A DNA stretch of 64,000 bases from Haliclystus octoradiatus (taxonomy: Eukaryota > Cnidaria > Staurozoa > Stauromedusae > Haliclystidae), in NCBI GenBank assembly GCA_916610825.1, contig OU744453.1:20637301-20701300 (forward strand). Direction: 5' to 3'. Shown in pieces: positions 28,739 through 41,745 of the stretch; positions within the stretch are counted from its first letter, which is position 1, and each line of letters begins with the position of its first letter. The translations under genes were made by a program, and so were the position numbers. The notes under the pieces were generated by a model, which was not told the origin of the DNA, searched no databases, and saw only the letters and a list, made by a program, of their open reading frames with translations.

Positions 28739-29570
28739 AGACTATGAAAGTGTGACGGAATAGTCGATTTCAGGTAAGTTTCATAAAAAAATACGGCGCT
28801 ATAGATATTTTTAATTTCAACACTGACCTTTTATAATAGGAGTAAAATCGCTTCAAGTCAAATGCGGGGTCTAGTAATTATTCTCCAATCCTTTATTAGA
28901 CATGACAGCTATTAAATTGGTAAATAATGAACTACACATTACAACCCAGCGAACAGTTCTACTAGTTGCAAGAAAAGGAACATGATTTAAATTTGAAAGT
29001 TTCATATTTGAGAGTGTTGCAATCCTGCACGAATTATATATTATCTCTTTTTAGACATAATGAGCTATGAAACTGGACGTGCAGAACGATGACGATGAAT
29101 TTGATATTACGCAGAAAGTAATCATGAACAATGCTGCAAAATCCAGGTTAGTCATTTGACATTTTTATGAGCGTCTCTGTAAGTAGAACGCGAATAAAAT
29201 AGCTTTGATATATAGACGGTAACGCTTTATGCTCCTAGTCAGTGTAATTACACTGCAATTACTCAAGTATTTATATTTCTCAAGTTGATTCTTACATTTC
29301 ATTCGATAATTACATGTGTTGCCGGTTGTCAAATATGGATTGCTTTAATCCTAGCATTCTAAAATTCATTAATATATAAATTGCCGACAATAACTACTGT
29401 CAAAAATTCAGTTTTTGCAGCCTTTTTAGTGTCCGAAGCCGCTTTGATAGTATACTAATACATAATAATAATAAATAGATAATAAAACCGTTGCATAAGG
29501 TAATGTGGTATAGTATGAAATATTAAATATCTTTTTTTGCTTATTTTTCAGACAAACGAACATGGTTTAA
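28739..29570 (+). CDS. possible micro-gene encoding a 32-residue peptide
   Basis: Three exon-like blocks have clean splice signals: 28739-28773 (acceptor TTTTTTTGTAG, donor GTAAGT, non-coding), 29055-29146 (acceptor TTTTTAG, donor GTTAGT) and 29552 onward (acceptor TTATTTTTCAG). The coding part starts at ATG 29067, with stops just upstream in the same frame. It gives an acidic peptide beginning MKLDVQNDDDEFDITQKV, and ends at TAA 29570. AATAAA follows at about 29579. The peptide matches no family I know. Splice-site agreement is the only support, so chance is possible. Confidence 0.3.
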
Positions 29571-29610
29571 AGTTAATCAATAAATGGTCATGGCGATGAT
29601 GATCTATGGC

Positions 29611-30225
29611 GTGTCTGATATTGTCTAGTCGAGGGTCCCCGGGGTTGGGATTGAAGAGTTTAAATGAGCAGCAGCCTTTGCACTATTTTCTTTGTCATTT
29701 TTGGAGAAAAATTATATCAAAGGGCAGGCTACAACTTACTTTCATAAAATCCAATTTCAAACCTATCAAACTAGGCTGCTCATCATTTTGAACTCTTTAA
29801 GTAGTAGATAGAGCACTTAAAAGCGATTTGTTATTTTGGTTTGTGGGGGAAACTGATATGTACATTTTTCTAGATGGCTAGATACTTTAGTGGCACGTCG
29901 TCTTCTGTCCTGATCATGGTTGGGTAGGTATAATAGGTATATAAGTTTACGGAAAGGGGTTACCTTGTTTAATTGTGATATGCCTTTTAAGTTCACAGCT
30001 GCAGGGTGGTCGTCAGATGGATGGTTAAGTATGTATATTGTGATTGTATGTATGCGGGTGGAGTCACGGGGATGGTTGTGTTATATAATCTTGCTATTCT
30101 TTCTATTCTCAGTTATTTGTCGCCTGGCACTGGATTATCGTAGAGCAGGTCAAGGCAGCTCGTGAGTATTGTAGGACGCCCTCTCCCCTTGGTCCTTTGG
30201 GACCCTCGACTAGACAATGGGACAC
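29611..30225. mobile_element. non-autonomous TIR element of about 615 bp
   Basis: The 19-bp TTGTCTAGTCGAGGGTCCC at 29621-29639 is exactly complementary to 30199-30217. With a 2-bp indel the match extends outward to GTGTC/GACAC at 29611 and 30225. A second nested inverted pair (29651-29679 with 29773-29800) lies just inside the left end. No clear target duplication or transposase is visible, so the superfamily is not assigned. Confidence 0.55.
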
Positions 30226-31769
30226 ATCCTGGTGGGTCTGTTTCAATTTAGTCTTCCAAGACAATGACGGTAATTAGCAAAGTAATCAACATCTACTAGA
30301 TTAAAGTAGAAACAATAAAGGTACAAACCAATTGTTTCATTTGATGGCAATTATGACGTAAATGTGTCAAGAAAAAAAGCCTCGATCACATTTAATTTGT
30401 TCAGTACCAAATAGAGGCTCAATTATTAGAGGATTGGGTACTAGTAACCCGGATGTTAAGTAGGCCTCGGATCCGGTTATCTTTCTTGATCTGTTATTCA
30501 GCATCCGAATAATCTTAATCGGATATCCGTATTTGATCCGGATACACTCAATCCGGATCATTTCCGGTATATCAAGAAATCAGTTCCGGAATCCGCATTA
30601 TATTCTGGTCCGACCCAGTAAATACCGAATCCAAATAACGTAGCGTCATATATGTTTAACGCAGCAACAATCCAGATAATATCTTTCAAGACATCATAAG
30701 CATCTACTGGTATTCTAGAAAGTAGAAAAAATTCATTCGTACACGTCCGGAAATTATCCGACATGATCCTACTGACATACTATCGATGTGCATTGTGTGG
30801 ATAATTTACACATGCTATTGCCTATTTTCTCTATTGTATGATTATTTTGAGGATGTTCCATGAGTTATCATTTGCTGAACTAATTTTTCTTAGGCCCTGT
30901 TTCATCATAAAACATTTCCAATGCTAGACAGCAATGTAAACTCATGGAATGATCTGCATGAAGATATCCCTATTGCTAACTGTAGCACTAGGGATACCTA
31001 CATGTCCTCCACGAAGTCGGAATGCTGGACCTTGTCGTGGTGTGGAGGCACAGATTAAACCAATTACAGTTTATTCTGCCAACACAGCATCCGCATTATT
31101 ACAGGCATTCATTCAAAGTTGCTCAAGGCTGGGATAAAGCTGCACCATAGAGGATGAAATGAGTCAGGTAAATCTAAGGCAGGTGGTTTTGAGGATATTA
31201 ATTTATTGTTTGTTAATTTTCTTTTTTGACTGGCTAATAAAGATAAACTTGTATATAACCTGCCACTTACATTATATTAGATGTTCTTTATGTTGAAGTA
31301 CACATAGATTATCGTACAGGACACAAGGATAACATGTTGAGACTTGGAATTATTAGAATGATAACCTTTTTGCACCAACTGTATTATTTGTTTATCTAAA
31401 CTTATTTAACTGAATAACGTTTTTATTTTCAATGTAAATTGGTCATTCAATGGTTTGATGTTAAATATTTAAAATGTATGAGCACAAATGATTATATTTT
31501 CAAAATTTATCTTAGAAAAGTGCTCTAATTAAGTACCAACATTTCTGTCTGAGAATTTGTGAAAATTCATTTCTACAAAAGATTTAACACAAAAGATTGA
31601 AAAGAAAACTTTACACCAAATTGGCAAAAGCCTCCAGACACTGCCCATGATCCAGTGTCACTGATTTCGAAATTATAAACTTACTGATTTGGAAGTACTG
31701 CATTTATTTTTATCAAAGCTATTTTATCTCAACGCATTTCATTATACCAGCTTAATCCTGATTGTATTA
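30226..31769. other. intergenic stretch without recognised features
   Basis: Only short open frames without splice context were seen. A run at about 30470-30600 is unusually dense in TCCGGAT/ATCCGGA-type motifs, but no repeat unit could be defined. Confidence 0.5.
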
Positions 31770-32095
31770 GTTATACTCTGGCAACCAATGCATCTAATTA
31801 CGACGTAGGAGCAGCTCTACGTCAAACCACACCCAGTGCATGGTCCTATACGTCTTGGCTTTTGGTGAATTATCTTCTGCTCAGACAAATTATTCAACTA
31901 CTTCGCACCACTTTAATCGAACAATTTCATTCTTTAGGAGATTTTGGTTTCTGACATCAAAGAATGCTGTAAAACCTGTTTCACATGTCAACAGCAAAGA
32001 GTTACTACTGTATCTCCACACGGACATTTATTACTGCCAACTGGACGCTTCACGCCAATTATTACCGTCTAAATACATTTAAGTTACTTTATACA
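31770..32095 (+). pseudogene. Ty3/Gypsy-type pol relic (RNase H joined to integrase)
   Basis: One frame reads LATNASNYDVGAALRQT, the RNase H start of Gypsy pol (usual form TDASNxGxGAVL). A shifted frame follows with FGELSSAQTNYSTT (usual LSxAExNYSTTEKE). After a deletion a third frame has VKTCFTCQQQR and a later LPTGRF, which match the integrase zinc-binding Cys-Cys and the P-x-RF region. Frameshifts, stops and loss of the RNase H to integrase interval make it a dead fragment. No LTR was found. Confidence 0.5.
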
Positions 32096-33186
32096 TTCAT
32101 ATTCAATATTATAGTCACATCACATTACTCCATCAAATAATTGAAATATCATAACATTAAACATGTGTTTCACGCGTGCAATACAAATTTATTACCTCAA
32201 CATACCATATAATATAGTTGTTATTGATTTTGTACAACTCCGTCGTTTTCGCGAAGGAGCCAAGTAGCGTATAAGATTTTAGCCTTTCTATCATTAAGCC
32301 CCTCTTTCATGCATATCAATATTTAGTCATTGAATTAACTTGTAATACAATATCACATAACTGTATCTGCCTACCGTTATTTAATAAGACATAAAACACG
32401 ATTCAACACTGTCTTTTCTATGCGTGATTTCTAGTAACGATTTATCCTGTATCTCAACCCACCATCGTTATACAGTACTACTGACTATATGCTATATAGG
32501 AAATAGGGAAAAATAACATACATCGTTTACATACTATTCTAAAATTCAAATAAATGTGCCTAAGAGTGTCGTATTAGTTATTTATAAACTTTTTTTCATT
32601 GACCAATTTTGATTTGTTTACTGTAATAATGTTTTAGATGGGCGGACGACACTCTCTGCCCGGGGTGCCCTACAAAAGGTTAAGCCTCTTGAATCCTAGA
32701 GGCATTTCAACATTTTCTTCTGAACTTTTGTTGTTGATGTTTGACCAAAAAATAATCAAAAATATCTATTTCTGGATTCTAGAATTCTTACTTTCGTCAG
32801 ACACTGCTTTCTGGTAAGTCGTTCCCATGGAATTACTCGATTTAGAAATTGGTATTTGCTGACATTTTTTAGCCTACCAGATCCCAGATACGTATTGCTC
32901 CACCCCATGCTCCACCCCCACTCAAAAACATCATTCACTGGTGACCTGAGGAGATGCTTCGACGGGGCTGTGGGCAATTAATGTATTTTCATAATGTTTT
33001 GTATCGTGAATTATCTAATTATTAACAAGTTTCTTTGTCAGCTATGTCTGACCGCGATATGTGACGTTCTTCGTGTAGAATATATGTTAGGCGGAAGAGG
33101 GACGGTACATTCCTATAATGTGACTGTCTACTACTACTATAGCAGCTGAAGCAGCTTGTAAATATCAAAATTACCAATCGCTCAAA
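32096..33186. other. intergenic stretch without recognised features
   Basis: AT-rich, with one minus-strand frame at 32756-32977 containing NDVFEWGWSMGWSNTYLG. It looks compositionally coding, but I could not assign it and saw no splice or start context. Confidence 0.4.
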
Positions 33187-33534
33187 TTACGTTCATCCAA
33201 ACTCAATTACATTTTAACAGAAGAAAGAGTTAAATTAATTTCATATGGTTCAAGAGCCTTCTCAGTTGCAGGACCAACTGTCTGGAACAGACTCCCATAC
33301 GAAATTAGATCCAGCATAAACATTGACATTTTTAAAACAAAACTGAAGACTTACCTTTTTAATCTAGCTTTTAAGAAATAAAACAATTTTACATTGGACA
33401 ATTTTAATTAACGCAATGCTTTATTTTATTCTATTTTATTCAATTTTATTCAATTACGTAACAAAGATTTAACTTATTTTTATGTAAAACAAATTTTATA
33501 TTTTTACTTGTGAAGCGCATAGAACAGTAATGAA
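33187..33534 (+). mobile_element. 3' end of a CR1/L2-type non-LTR retrotransposon
   Basis: A frame ending at TAA 33379-33381 reads YGSRAFSVAGPTVWNRLP and continues with FKTKLKTYLFNLAF. This matches the characteristic C-terminal tail of CR1/L2-clade ORF2. About 150 bp of 3' UTR, ending GTGAAGCGCATAGAACAG, leads straight into the (ATT)n array. This is the usual layout of a 5'-truncated copy whose 3' end is a microsatellite. Confidence 0.65.
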
Positions 33535-34740
<1,206 letters not shown>

Positions 34741-35159
34741 TCCGCTTTATTATTATTTTATGATGAAACTAAATCTAGCTTTCATATATCCTATCTACAC
34801 TATCAGTTTTAGCCTTTAAATTAAAAAAAAAGAATGATAATAATTAAAAATGTTTCCATGTCATAACTTTTGATTTTAACGAATGTCATTTACCCTATCA
34901 ACTTTAGCCGTTTTAAATTAAAATTTAACTACTTTACTAAATTATACTTTATGTCATTAACTTCAGTTTGATTATTTCGATACCTAGAAATATTAATTTG
35001 CAATCTATTAAATGGCTTAAAGGCGACGCAGATTACCGATATTGATAAATAAATGAATGCTGCCTAACAAAAATACAACGAAACGATGCACTCCACGCCT
35101 GATGTAATAGATTCGATACATTCCATGTACTTTTAAATTTACGTTTGTATGTCTGTAGT
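34741..35159. other. AT-rich stretch without recognised features
   Basis: No supportable gene. The only long frame here is a chance minus-strand frame overlapping the left arm of the inverted duplication. Confidence 0.5.
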
Positions 35160-35460
35160 ATGTAAGGCGTTTCTTGGATATTTTTGGGGGTATGGCTACA
35201 ACTTCCACGTGCTTTGGGATCAACTAAATAGTAACTAATTTAGTAAATAAAATTCTGTGAGTTCTACTTTCCAATTCAAAACTTTCCGCTTCTTTCAACA
35301 GCAAAAAATGAAATAGAATATGTTCTCAATTAAATTGAGGCTTCGATCAGATTACCTAGGCTTCATAGATTTCTTCATAACTTCATTTTGAACAGTTAAG
35401 CCAGACGATTCATATCTCAATATAAGCATGTATTTGCATGCAACTCGAAACCTAGTATAA
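35160..35460 (+). repeat. left arm of a dispersed inverted duplication
   Basis: The segment 35167-35412 is the reverse complement, with scattered differences, of about 41482-41745. The adjoining 35413-35460 matches in reverse 39253-39300. Shared anchors include GGATATTTTTGGGGGTAT and CAGCAAAAAATGAAATAGAA. The two pieces of the other copy are separated by about 2.2 kb of inserted DNA. Confidence 0.7.
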
Positions 35461-36013
35461 CTTAATGATGGTATATATATTATATATAGATATCATAACT
35501 ACCGTACCATATATTCTCTGGGTGTATTAATTTACTGCAATTCAAAATATGAGCGACCCGGCTGTCTTGAGGCTCAGTGTTCTTATTTGTTTAATGATAT
35601 GAGCCTCAAAATGTTCTTAACCTGTTCTAACTCATAATTTTGTTTCTCTAAATTCAATGTTTTATTATAAACAGTACTTTACTGCTCAGTGCTGCTCATG
35701 TAATTTTCTTGTCTCTCACAGTACAGTGCTGCATGTGATGTACAGTGTAGTTCCCAGCAAAATTACTGGCACATAATTGCACATACAGTATACATGTCCC
35801 GGGACACATGTGCATTGTGCATACAGTAATACACAGTGTAGCATTTATTTATTTTTGAGGTTTTATTATTGTTATTGTTGAGAATTTAGAATTTAGAATT
35901 CTGAGAATAGTCTGAAAAACAAATATGAGCCTTAAGATGTTCTTAACTTTCTTGATCTTTTAGGAATTTGAGCCTCGCTGTTCTTATAAACTGGGAAGAT
36001 AAAGAAAAGAAGT

Positions 36014-36109
36014 GTACATTATACTGCGTCGATCATATTCAAATTGTACATTATACTGCGTCGATCATATTCAAATTGTACATTATACTGCGTTATCATA
36101 TTAAAAGGT
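36014..36109 (+). repeat. three tandem 32-bp repeats
   Basis: The unit begins GTACATTATACTGCGTCGAT. It starts at 36014, 36046 and 36078; the third copy is degraded at its end. No function is evident. Confidence 0.8.
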
Positions 36110-39100
36110 TTGATGAGATCCCAATGGAATATTTTTTATTGATCTCATTTCAAGGATTCAAATGTCATTACATTTATTATATAATTATCATCCTTCCAGT
36201 GACCTGTGCTTAAATATAATACATACAGGAAAGCCATTTTAAAGAAAATGTTGATTATTCCAAGAAATTTGAACGATCTGAATGTGGAAACTTCGCTGCC
36301 AATAATTTGAAATTATTCTATTCGGATCAAATGTATATATAGTTTGGAAATGGAAATTCAGTATAGGTCTTTCTTGGAGTGAGGCCGGCAATTCGTAGCT
36401 GGCAGGAGTTTACTGTTTACTGTTTTACTAATTTTACAATTTGACAGTGAGTCTGCGAGTAGGCTAGACAGTTCGAGGAAATGCCTTAAGATTGAGTGAA
36501 ATTGTAAGATTATTATAACTCATACTAAAGACATTGAACATCGATGCAAAGGAATCAAATATATTGAATCTGCTAAATTTTATACAGAAGCGAGTTAAAT
36601 CCGCCCCGAATTCCGCCCGTTTTAAGTTATATTTGAATCTCAACAATGACTTTGATTCAACACATTTTTATTTTGAATTTTTGATTTTTGATTTAACAAG
36701 ATTTTTTTATCTAGCTTCAGTCTTCAGGTAGGCCATTTCGCCAAGCCCACAAAGGTGAATTGCAGAATTGATTTGTGTACAGTTCGAATGCGTGGAATAT
36801 ATGTGGGACGCTCAATTTAAATGAATTAATATGAATACGCATGTAATATTTTTAGATATTATATTTACAGTTCGGATTTTTGATCTACAAATCGATAAGA
36901 TTATGAGCAATTTTCTACATCAAGTAATGCACAAGTAAAAAATACTCGTCTGCGTTTTAGTTCAAGTACTCTGCTTTTGGACGATTTGATAATTTAAATA
37001 ATTTTCTGCTGAAGAATCGTTCTATTGATTACTCTTTGTTGATGTCCCTCAACAGGCAGGGGAGGAGCCCTGCATGGACGCTATACGAGGACGACGTACA
37101 GGGGCAGACCCTACATAAGGGCACATTGCAGTAAAAATTTTGTCACTGTACAATGTCACTGTCGTCACCCCCTATTAATTTTTGAGTCAAACTTTTCGCA
37201 ATTTTGGTACGAAAATTTGCAAAAATGATCTGCAGTACTAAAGCTCCAAATATGCAAATCCACTCCTTTTATTCTCTGTGGCAAAATGCCCATTTCGTCA
37301 GGCAAAATTGACACTTGCCATCAGGGTTCAATAAAACATCTTCCTTTTTGCTTCCCAAATGTTATTGTGTGATTAATTCATCTTGAAATGTTTTCACGCT
37401 TTTCAGTTTTTGGATTGTTGTTAGCTTTTTTGTCATTTTCATCTTCATTAACGTGGTTAACCAATAGAGGTAGAAACTGTCTTTTAACTCTATGGGCTGA
37501 CCTGGAATTTGGTAGCATTAAGATTTGAATCTGGATTTCTTTTCAGAATCTTTAGAATTTTTCCTTTATTTTACTCGTAACAACATTACATTTTAGGGTC
37601 TCCAACCTCCAATCCCCGACCTTTCCCATTTTGCAAGCCCTTTTCTCAGTCAGCAAGCCCTCTTTTGAATAGATATGTTACTAATGATTGAGATAGAGAG
37701 TTCCACCAGGGGATTACTCTTTAATAGAACTGATTTCTTGTACATTCAGGTGTCGCACGATACAATATTGCGTAAGCGTCAACGAATGGGACCGCAAGGA
37801 ATATTTGTTATTTTCTAATTTAAAAAGTTCATCATAACTGATAAATGAAATGTTAGCCATATAGCAAACAACGCGAGTAAAATACCTCTGCATGCGTTCG
37901 AGCAATTTAATACTCTTTAATTAGATAATGGGCTCCAAACTGGACTTGACTATTCCAACAACGACCTAACACTAAATCTCTTAAAAGATACATATTAAAA
38001 TGTGCGGATTAGTTGAGACGAAACGTTTTAGTATTAAATATAAGATCTAGAGTAGGCCATTCGTGATATGGAGCAGTGTTCATGTGGTTTTAAATCAGAT
38101 GATAAAATAATTCAAGATCTTTTATTTTTGAAACTTGAGTAAGTTCATTGTTTGATAAAGAATATATAGAAGCTGGTATCTCCAAGTTGCCAATAGAAAA
38201 TATGCTGCATTTATTGCCTATTCGTAATTGCCTTTAAGATTAGAAATTAGTAAATCATAAAATAGCCATGAGTAAAATAGAATGGGGTCTGCGTGCAGGC
38301 TACCTCCACGAGCGGCGATACGATTGTCACGCTTTGCGATGCGATTGTCTTTCTATACCAGATATTACTTTACCTACTTGTTGCTCTGTATATAAATGCC
38401 TGTTTTCTTTTCCTGATTTACTTTCCTTGCTTCACTTTACTAGCCAGTCAAAATGTTTCGGCAAATAAACCAACGGCACGCCACGCTTGGTTTAATCTAT
38501 TTGCAATAGATTGTATAACTGGAATAAAATAATACTTATTTATTTGCTTAGTTACTATTAAAAAGGTCTAATTCAGAAACAAGATGGGATTTCAATCTCC
38601 TTGCGACTCAATGACGTCGTTGATCGCCTGGCATTAGGTGTCATATTATTTGATTGACCCGATGACAGTTTGAAATCAGGCATGTGGCTTTGCACCTCTG
38701 GGCCACAGGCTAAGGCCACCGTACGAAACTCGTGCTTTGCAGATAAGATGGAAGTTCAAAACTCTATTTTAGATTTAGAGAGAAAACTTTGTGCAAACGA
38801 ACATAGTCTGAAAGTCAACATTGTGTTCTGGATTTGGAGCATGCTTCATATTTTACTGTCTAGAGAGCCATGCAATTCAAGGCCACATGTAGCCTATCTC
38901 AATTTACAAGTCGGAGATTCAGAAATTATAGGACAGAGTTTTCGAAAAGAAGAGGAATGAAGTGCCCTTCGGACTGCAATATTTATAGAAAAGGTAAACT
39001 CTAAATATCAACTGACAACTGCATGTTTATTCTTAATTCTAATCGCCTCAACATAATCCTAATCGATTCAAGTTATCAAGTACCCACGTGCGGCCATTTT

Positions 39101-39252
39101 GAAACATTAGGCCTAGCCTACCCTTTTTCTATGAAGCCCACATTTGATCGTTGTTCATATTGATATACTAAATGTAAAATATAAAGCATCACAATTGTCA
39201 AAAATAATATTTCAAATTAAATATTGCAAATGGTTGCACGTTTTTGACTCAC

Positions 39253-39301
39253 TAGGTTTCGAGTTGCATGCAAATGCATGCTTATATTGAGACTAGTGAA
39301 G
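39253..39301 (-). repeat. detached piece of the inverted duplication
   Basis: AGGTTTCGAGTTGCATGCAA continuing to TATTGAGA is the reverse complement of 35413-35460. It should be contiguous with 41482-41745, so about 2.18 kb (39302-41481) appears to have been inserted between them. No terminal repeats of the insert are obvious. Confidence 0.55.
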
Positions 39302-39980
39302 TGTACCCGTTCCGCTGGGTGAAATTTAAATATAAAAAAATACAGAACATTAATTGTTAGAAGTTGAAAAATAATGCACTTGTACTTCGAATTGTGATTG
39401 ATATAGTAGATTGACAATTAATTTGCATGTTAACATGACCATGAAATTATCAGTGTTTGACCAAAAACTGATGTATTTATATATATAGAGATTATATTAT
39501 TCTTCGTAAGATAACAAAATTAAGAAGATAACATAGATAACCTAAAAGTACTTTTTTCCAAAATTTACATCTAAAAATGGCTTTAAAGTGTTCCATAAGC
39601 TTAGATTTAACAACACCAAGGATTGTAAACCACACATGTCAAATTTTTATTGGTCTGATTCAAAAACGCTTGACTAAGATTTGAATTTCTTTTCCGAGGC
39701 ATCACTCAGGCCATGGCCATGCAGTCATTTATAGGCCACTTTTAAACAAATTGAATATGATTACGCTCATTATACTAATACCGCTGACGCTCATATATAA
39801 GATCTGATGAATTGCTGAAATATTTAAAATATCCTCAAAATATTTATGTTGGTTTATGAATAGCCATATAATTGCTGTTTTTCCCTGAGTTTCATAAATA
39901 GCTGAATAACACAATTAATAATTTAGTTAAATCAAATCGTTCTTCAAATATCTATTGTGTAAAATGAATCATTTTTATCT

Positions 39981-40481
39981 TACTGTATAGGGGCCCCTAT
40001 ATACCCTGGCAATAACGCAAACACGCACCTAATTTTCGCAACTTCACGCATAACGCAGTAAAAATTTCAATTCTAAAGTATTCAGCCAATAACCCTTGAT
40101 GATGATTTAATTTAGACCATTCGGATTTGAAATATTTTCGAGCTTCAGTGGCGAAATTATTATAGCCGAAAGAAATGTGTTTTACAGAAATTGAAAAGTG
40201 TAAATCGCAAGATTGCAAAATAGGTTATTGTCCATGCAAATGGGGTCCAGGGGTGCACCTCCGGGAAATATTTTCAAAATGTGATATGACTCAATGCTAT
40301 ATGACCTATGCTATAACTCAAAAGTCCTCAAAAGCTTTTTAAATAGGTTTATATTTAGTATAACGCAGAAACTTTCATTCACGTAATGAGGCGTATAAAA
40401 ATTGCCTTTTCACGAATTCACGCTCAAAATATAGGCCAATACCGCGTTACCAATAAATATGGGGGGCCCGGCTGTATAGTA
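39981..40481. mobile_element. possible TIR element with GGGGCCCC ends
   Basis: TACTGTATAGGGGCCCC at the left faces GGGGGGCCCGGCTGTATAGTA at the right. The two are inverted and related but imperfect. Interior parts contain several TAACGC/GCGTTA-type motifs on both sides. There is no coding frame. Ends and superfamily are uncertain. Confidence 0.3.
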
Positions 40482-41481
40482 TTAGCCGATAAAGTACATA
40501 CCGCACTGCACACGCATTTTTTATCATCATCATTTATTCTGGGCATTCTCATTGTTGAAAATTTTTTACAGTAAATAAATATTTGAGAATTGATTGACAA
40601 AGTCAATTTCTTACATTAAGAATGCTTAAAGGAAAGTTAATAAACACAGTTAATATTTAATATCTCCAGTAAAATGTATAACAGTCTATTATATAATTGC
40701 AGACATCTGTTTTAGGGGTGAGACGATTATGAAATTTACCGATGTTCGATGCCGATTAGTTTGCCGCCGATCAGTCATAACAATCAGTCGATTAATCGGA
40801 TTTTGCCGATTGTTTCCCATCCAAGCAAATGAAAACAAAAGATCAGGAGGCTACACATAGTCGTAGATCATGGGTATATTATGTAGGTGTCAAGTTGCAT
40901 GGCGAATAATTCAATTCGAACGTTGGTTTTAAATAGGTTTTGAATTACAAAATGATGTAAACAAATACAAAACAAAACAGAGCGACTGCACTGGGCGATA
41001 TCAACTTTGAATTAAGATATCAAAACATTGAATTAATAAATTTTCGAATAAAAAACATCATTTTGAATTTCATTCTCTATTACATTGTATTTAGTATAAT
41101 CTACTACGAATACAATCATAAACAAATCATTGGATTCAATCCTAAATGAATGATGAAAGATAAATGCATGAGCGGAAATAGCCCAATTGATAAATAAACA
41201 ATAGAACTGAATGTCAGTCGGGTGTGAAATACGAAGCGTGACGAACATGAGAATGTAATTCGTTCTTTCTGTGGAGCCGCAAGAGAGAATCCTACAAAAG
41301 AAATACGTTTCGGGCCGTCAATTAAAGGAATATAAAGATACTGACACGAAACATGGCCTATGTTGTGACAAATAATTATATGATACCCCACGAAAAGGTT
41401 GGTTTTGATACGTTCACCAAGAGAAGCGTGAATCTCGAATACTGTTATACAGACAGACATACATCGACGTTTATATAGTAG

Positions 41482-41745
41482 ATATGAATCGTGTGGCTTA
41501 ACTTAACTGTTCAAAATAAATTAATGAAGAAATCTATGTAGCCTAGAATCTGATCTAGAATCTGATCCATGTAGATAATCTGATCGAAGCCTTAATTTAA
41601 TTGAGAATATATTCTATTTCATTTTTTGCTGTTGAAAGAAGCAGAAAGTTTTGAAGTAAAAAGTAGAACGCACAGGATTTATTTACTAAAGTAGGTAGCC
41701 TACTAATACCCCCAAAAATATCCAAGAAGCATTACCAACCAAAGT
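41482..41745 (-). repeat. right arm of the inverted duplication
   Basis: This is the reverse complement of 35167-35412. A local duplication of AATCTGATC (about 41550-41585) and small indels distinguish it from the left arm. Confidence 0.7.

Noticed and set aside
35780..35830. Palindromic CATGTCCCGGGACACATG as an operator or origin
   Set aside because: A single short palindrome with no context; chance cannot be excluded.
40710..40830. hAT terminus suggested by AGGGGTGAGACGATTATG
   Set aside because: No matching opposite end or target duplication could be found.
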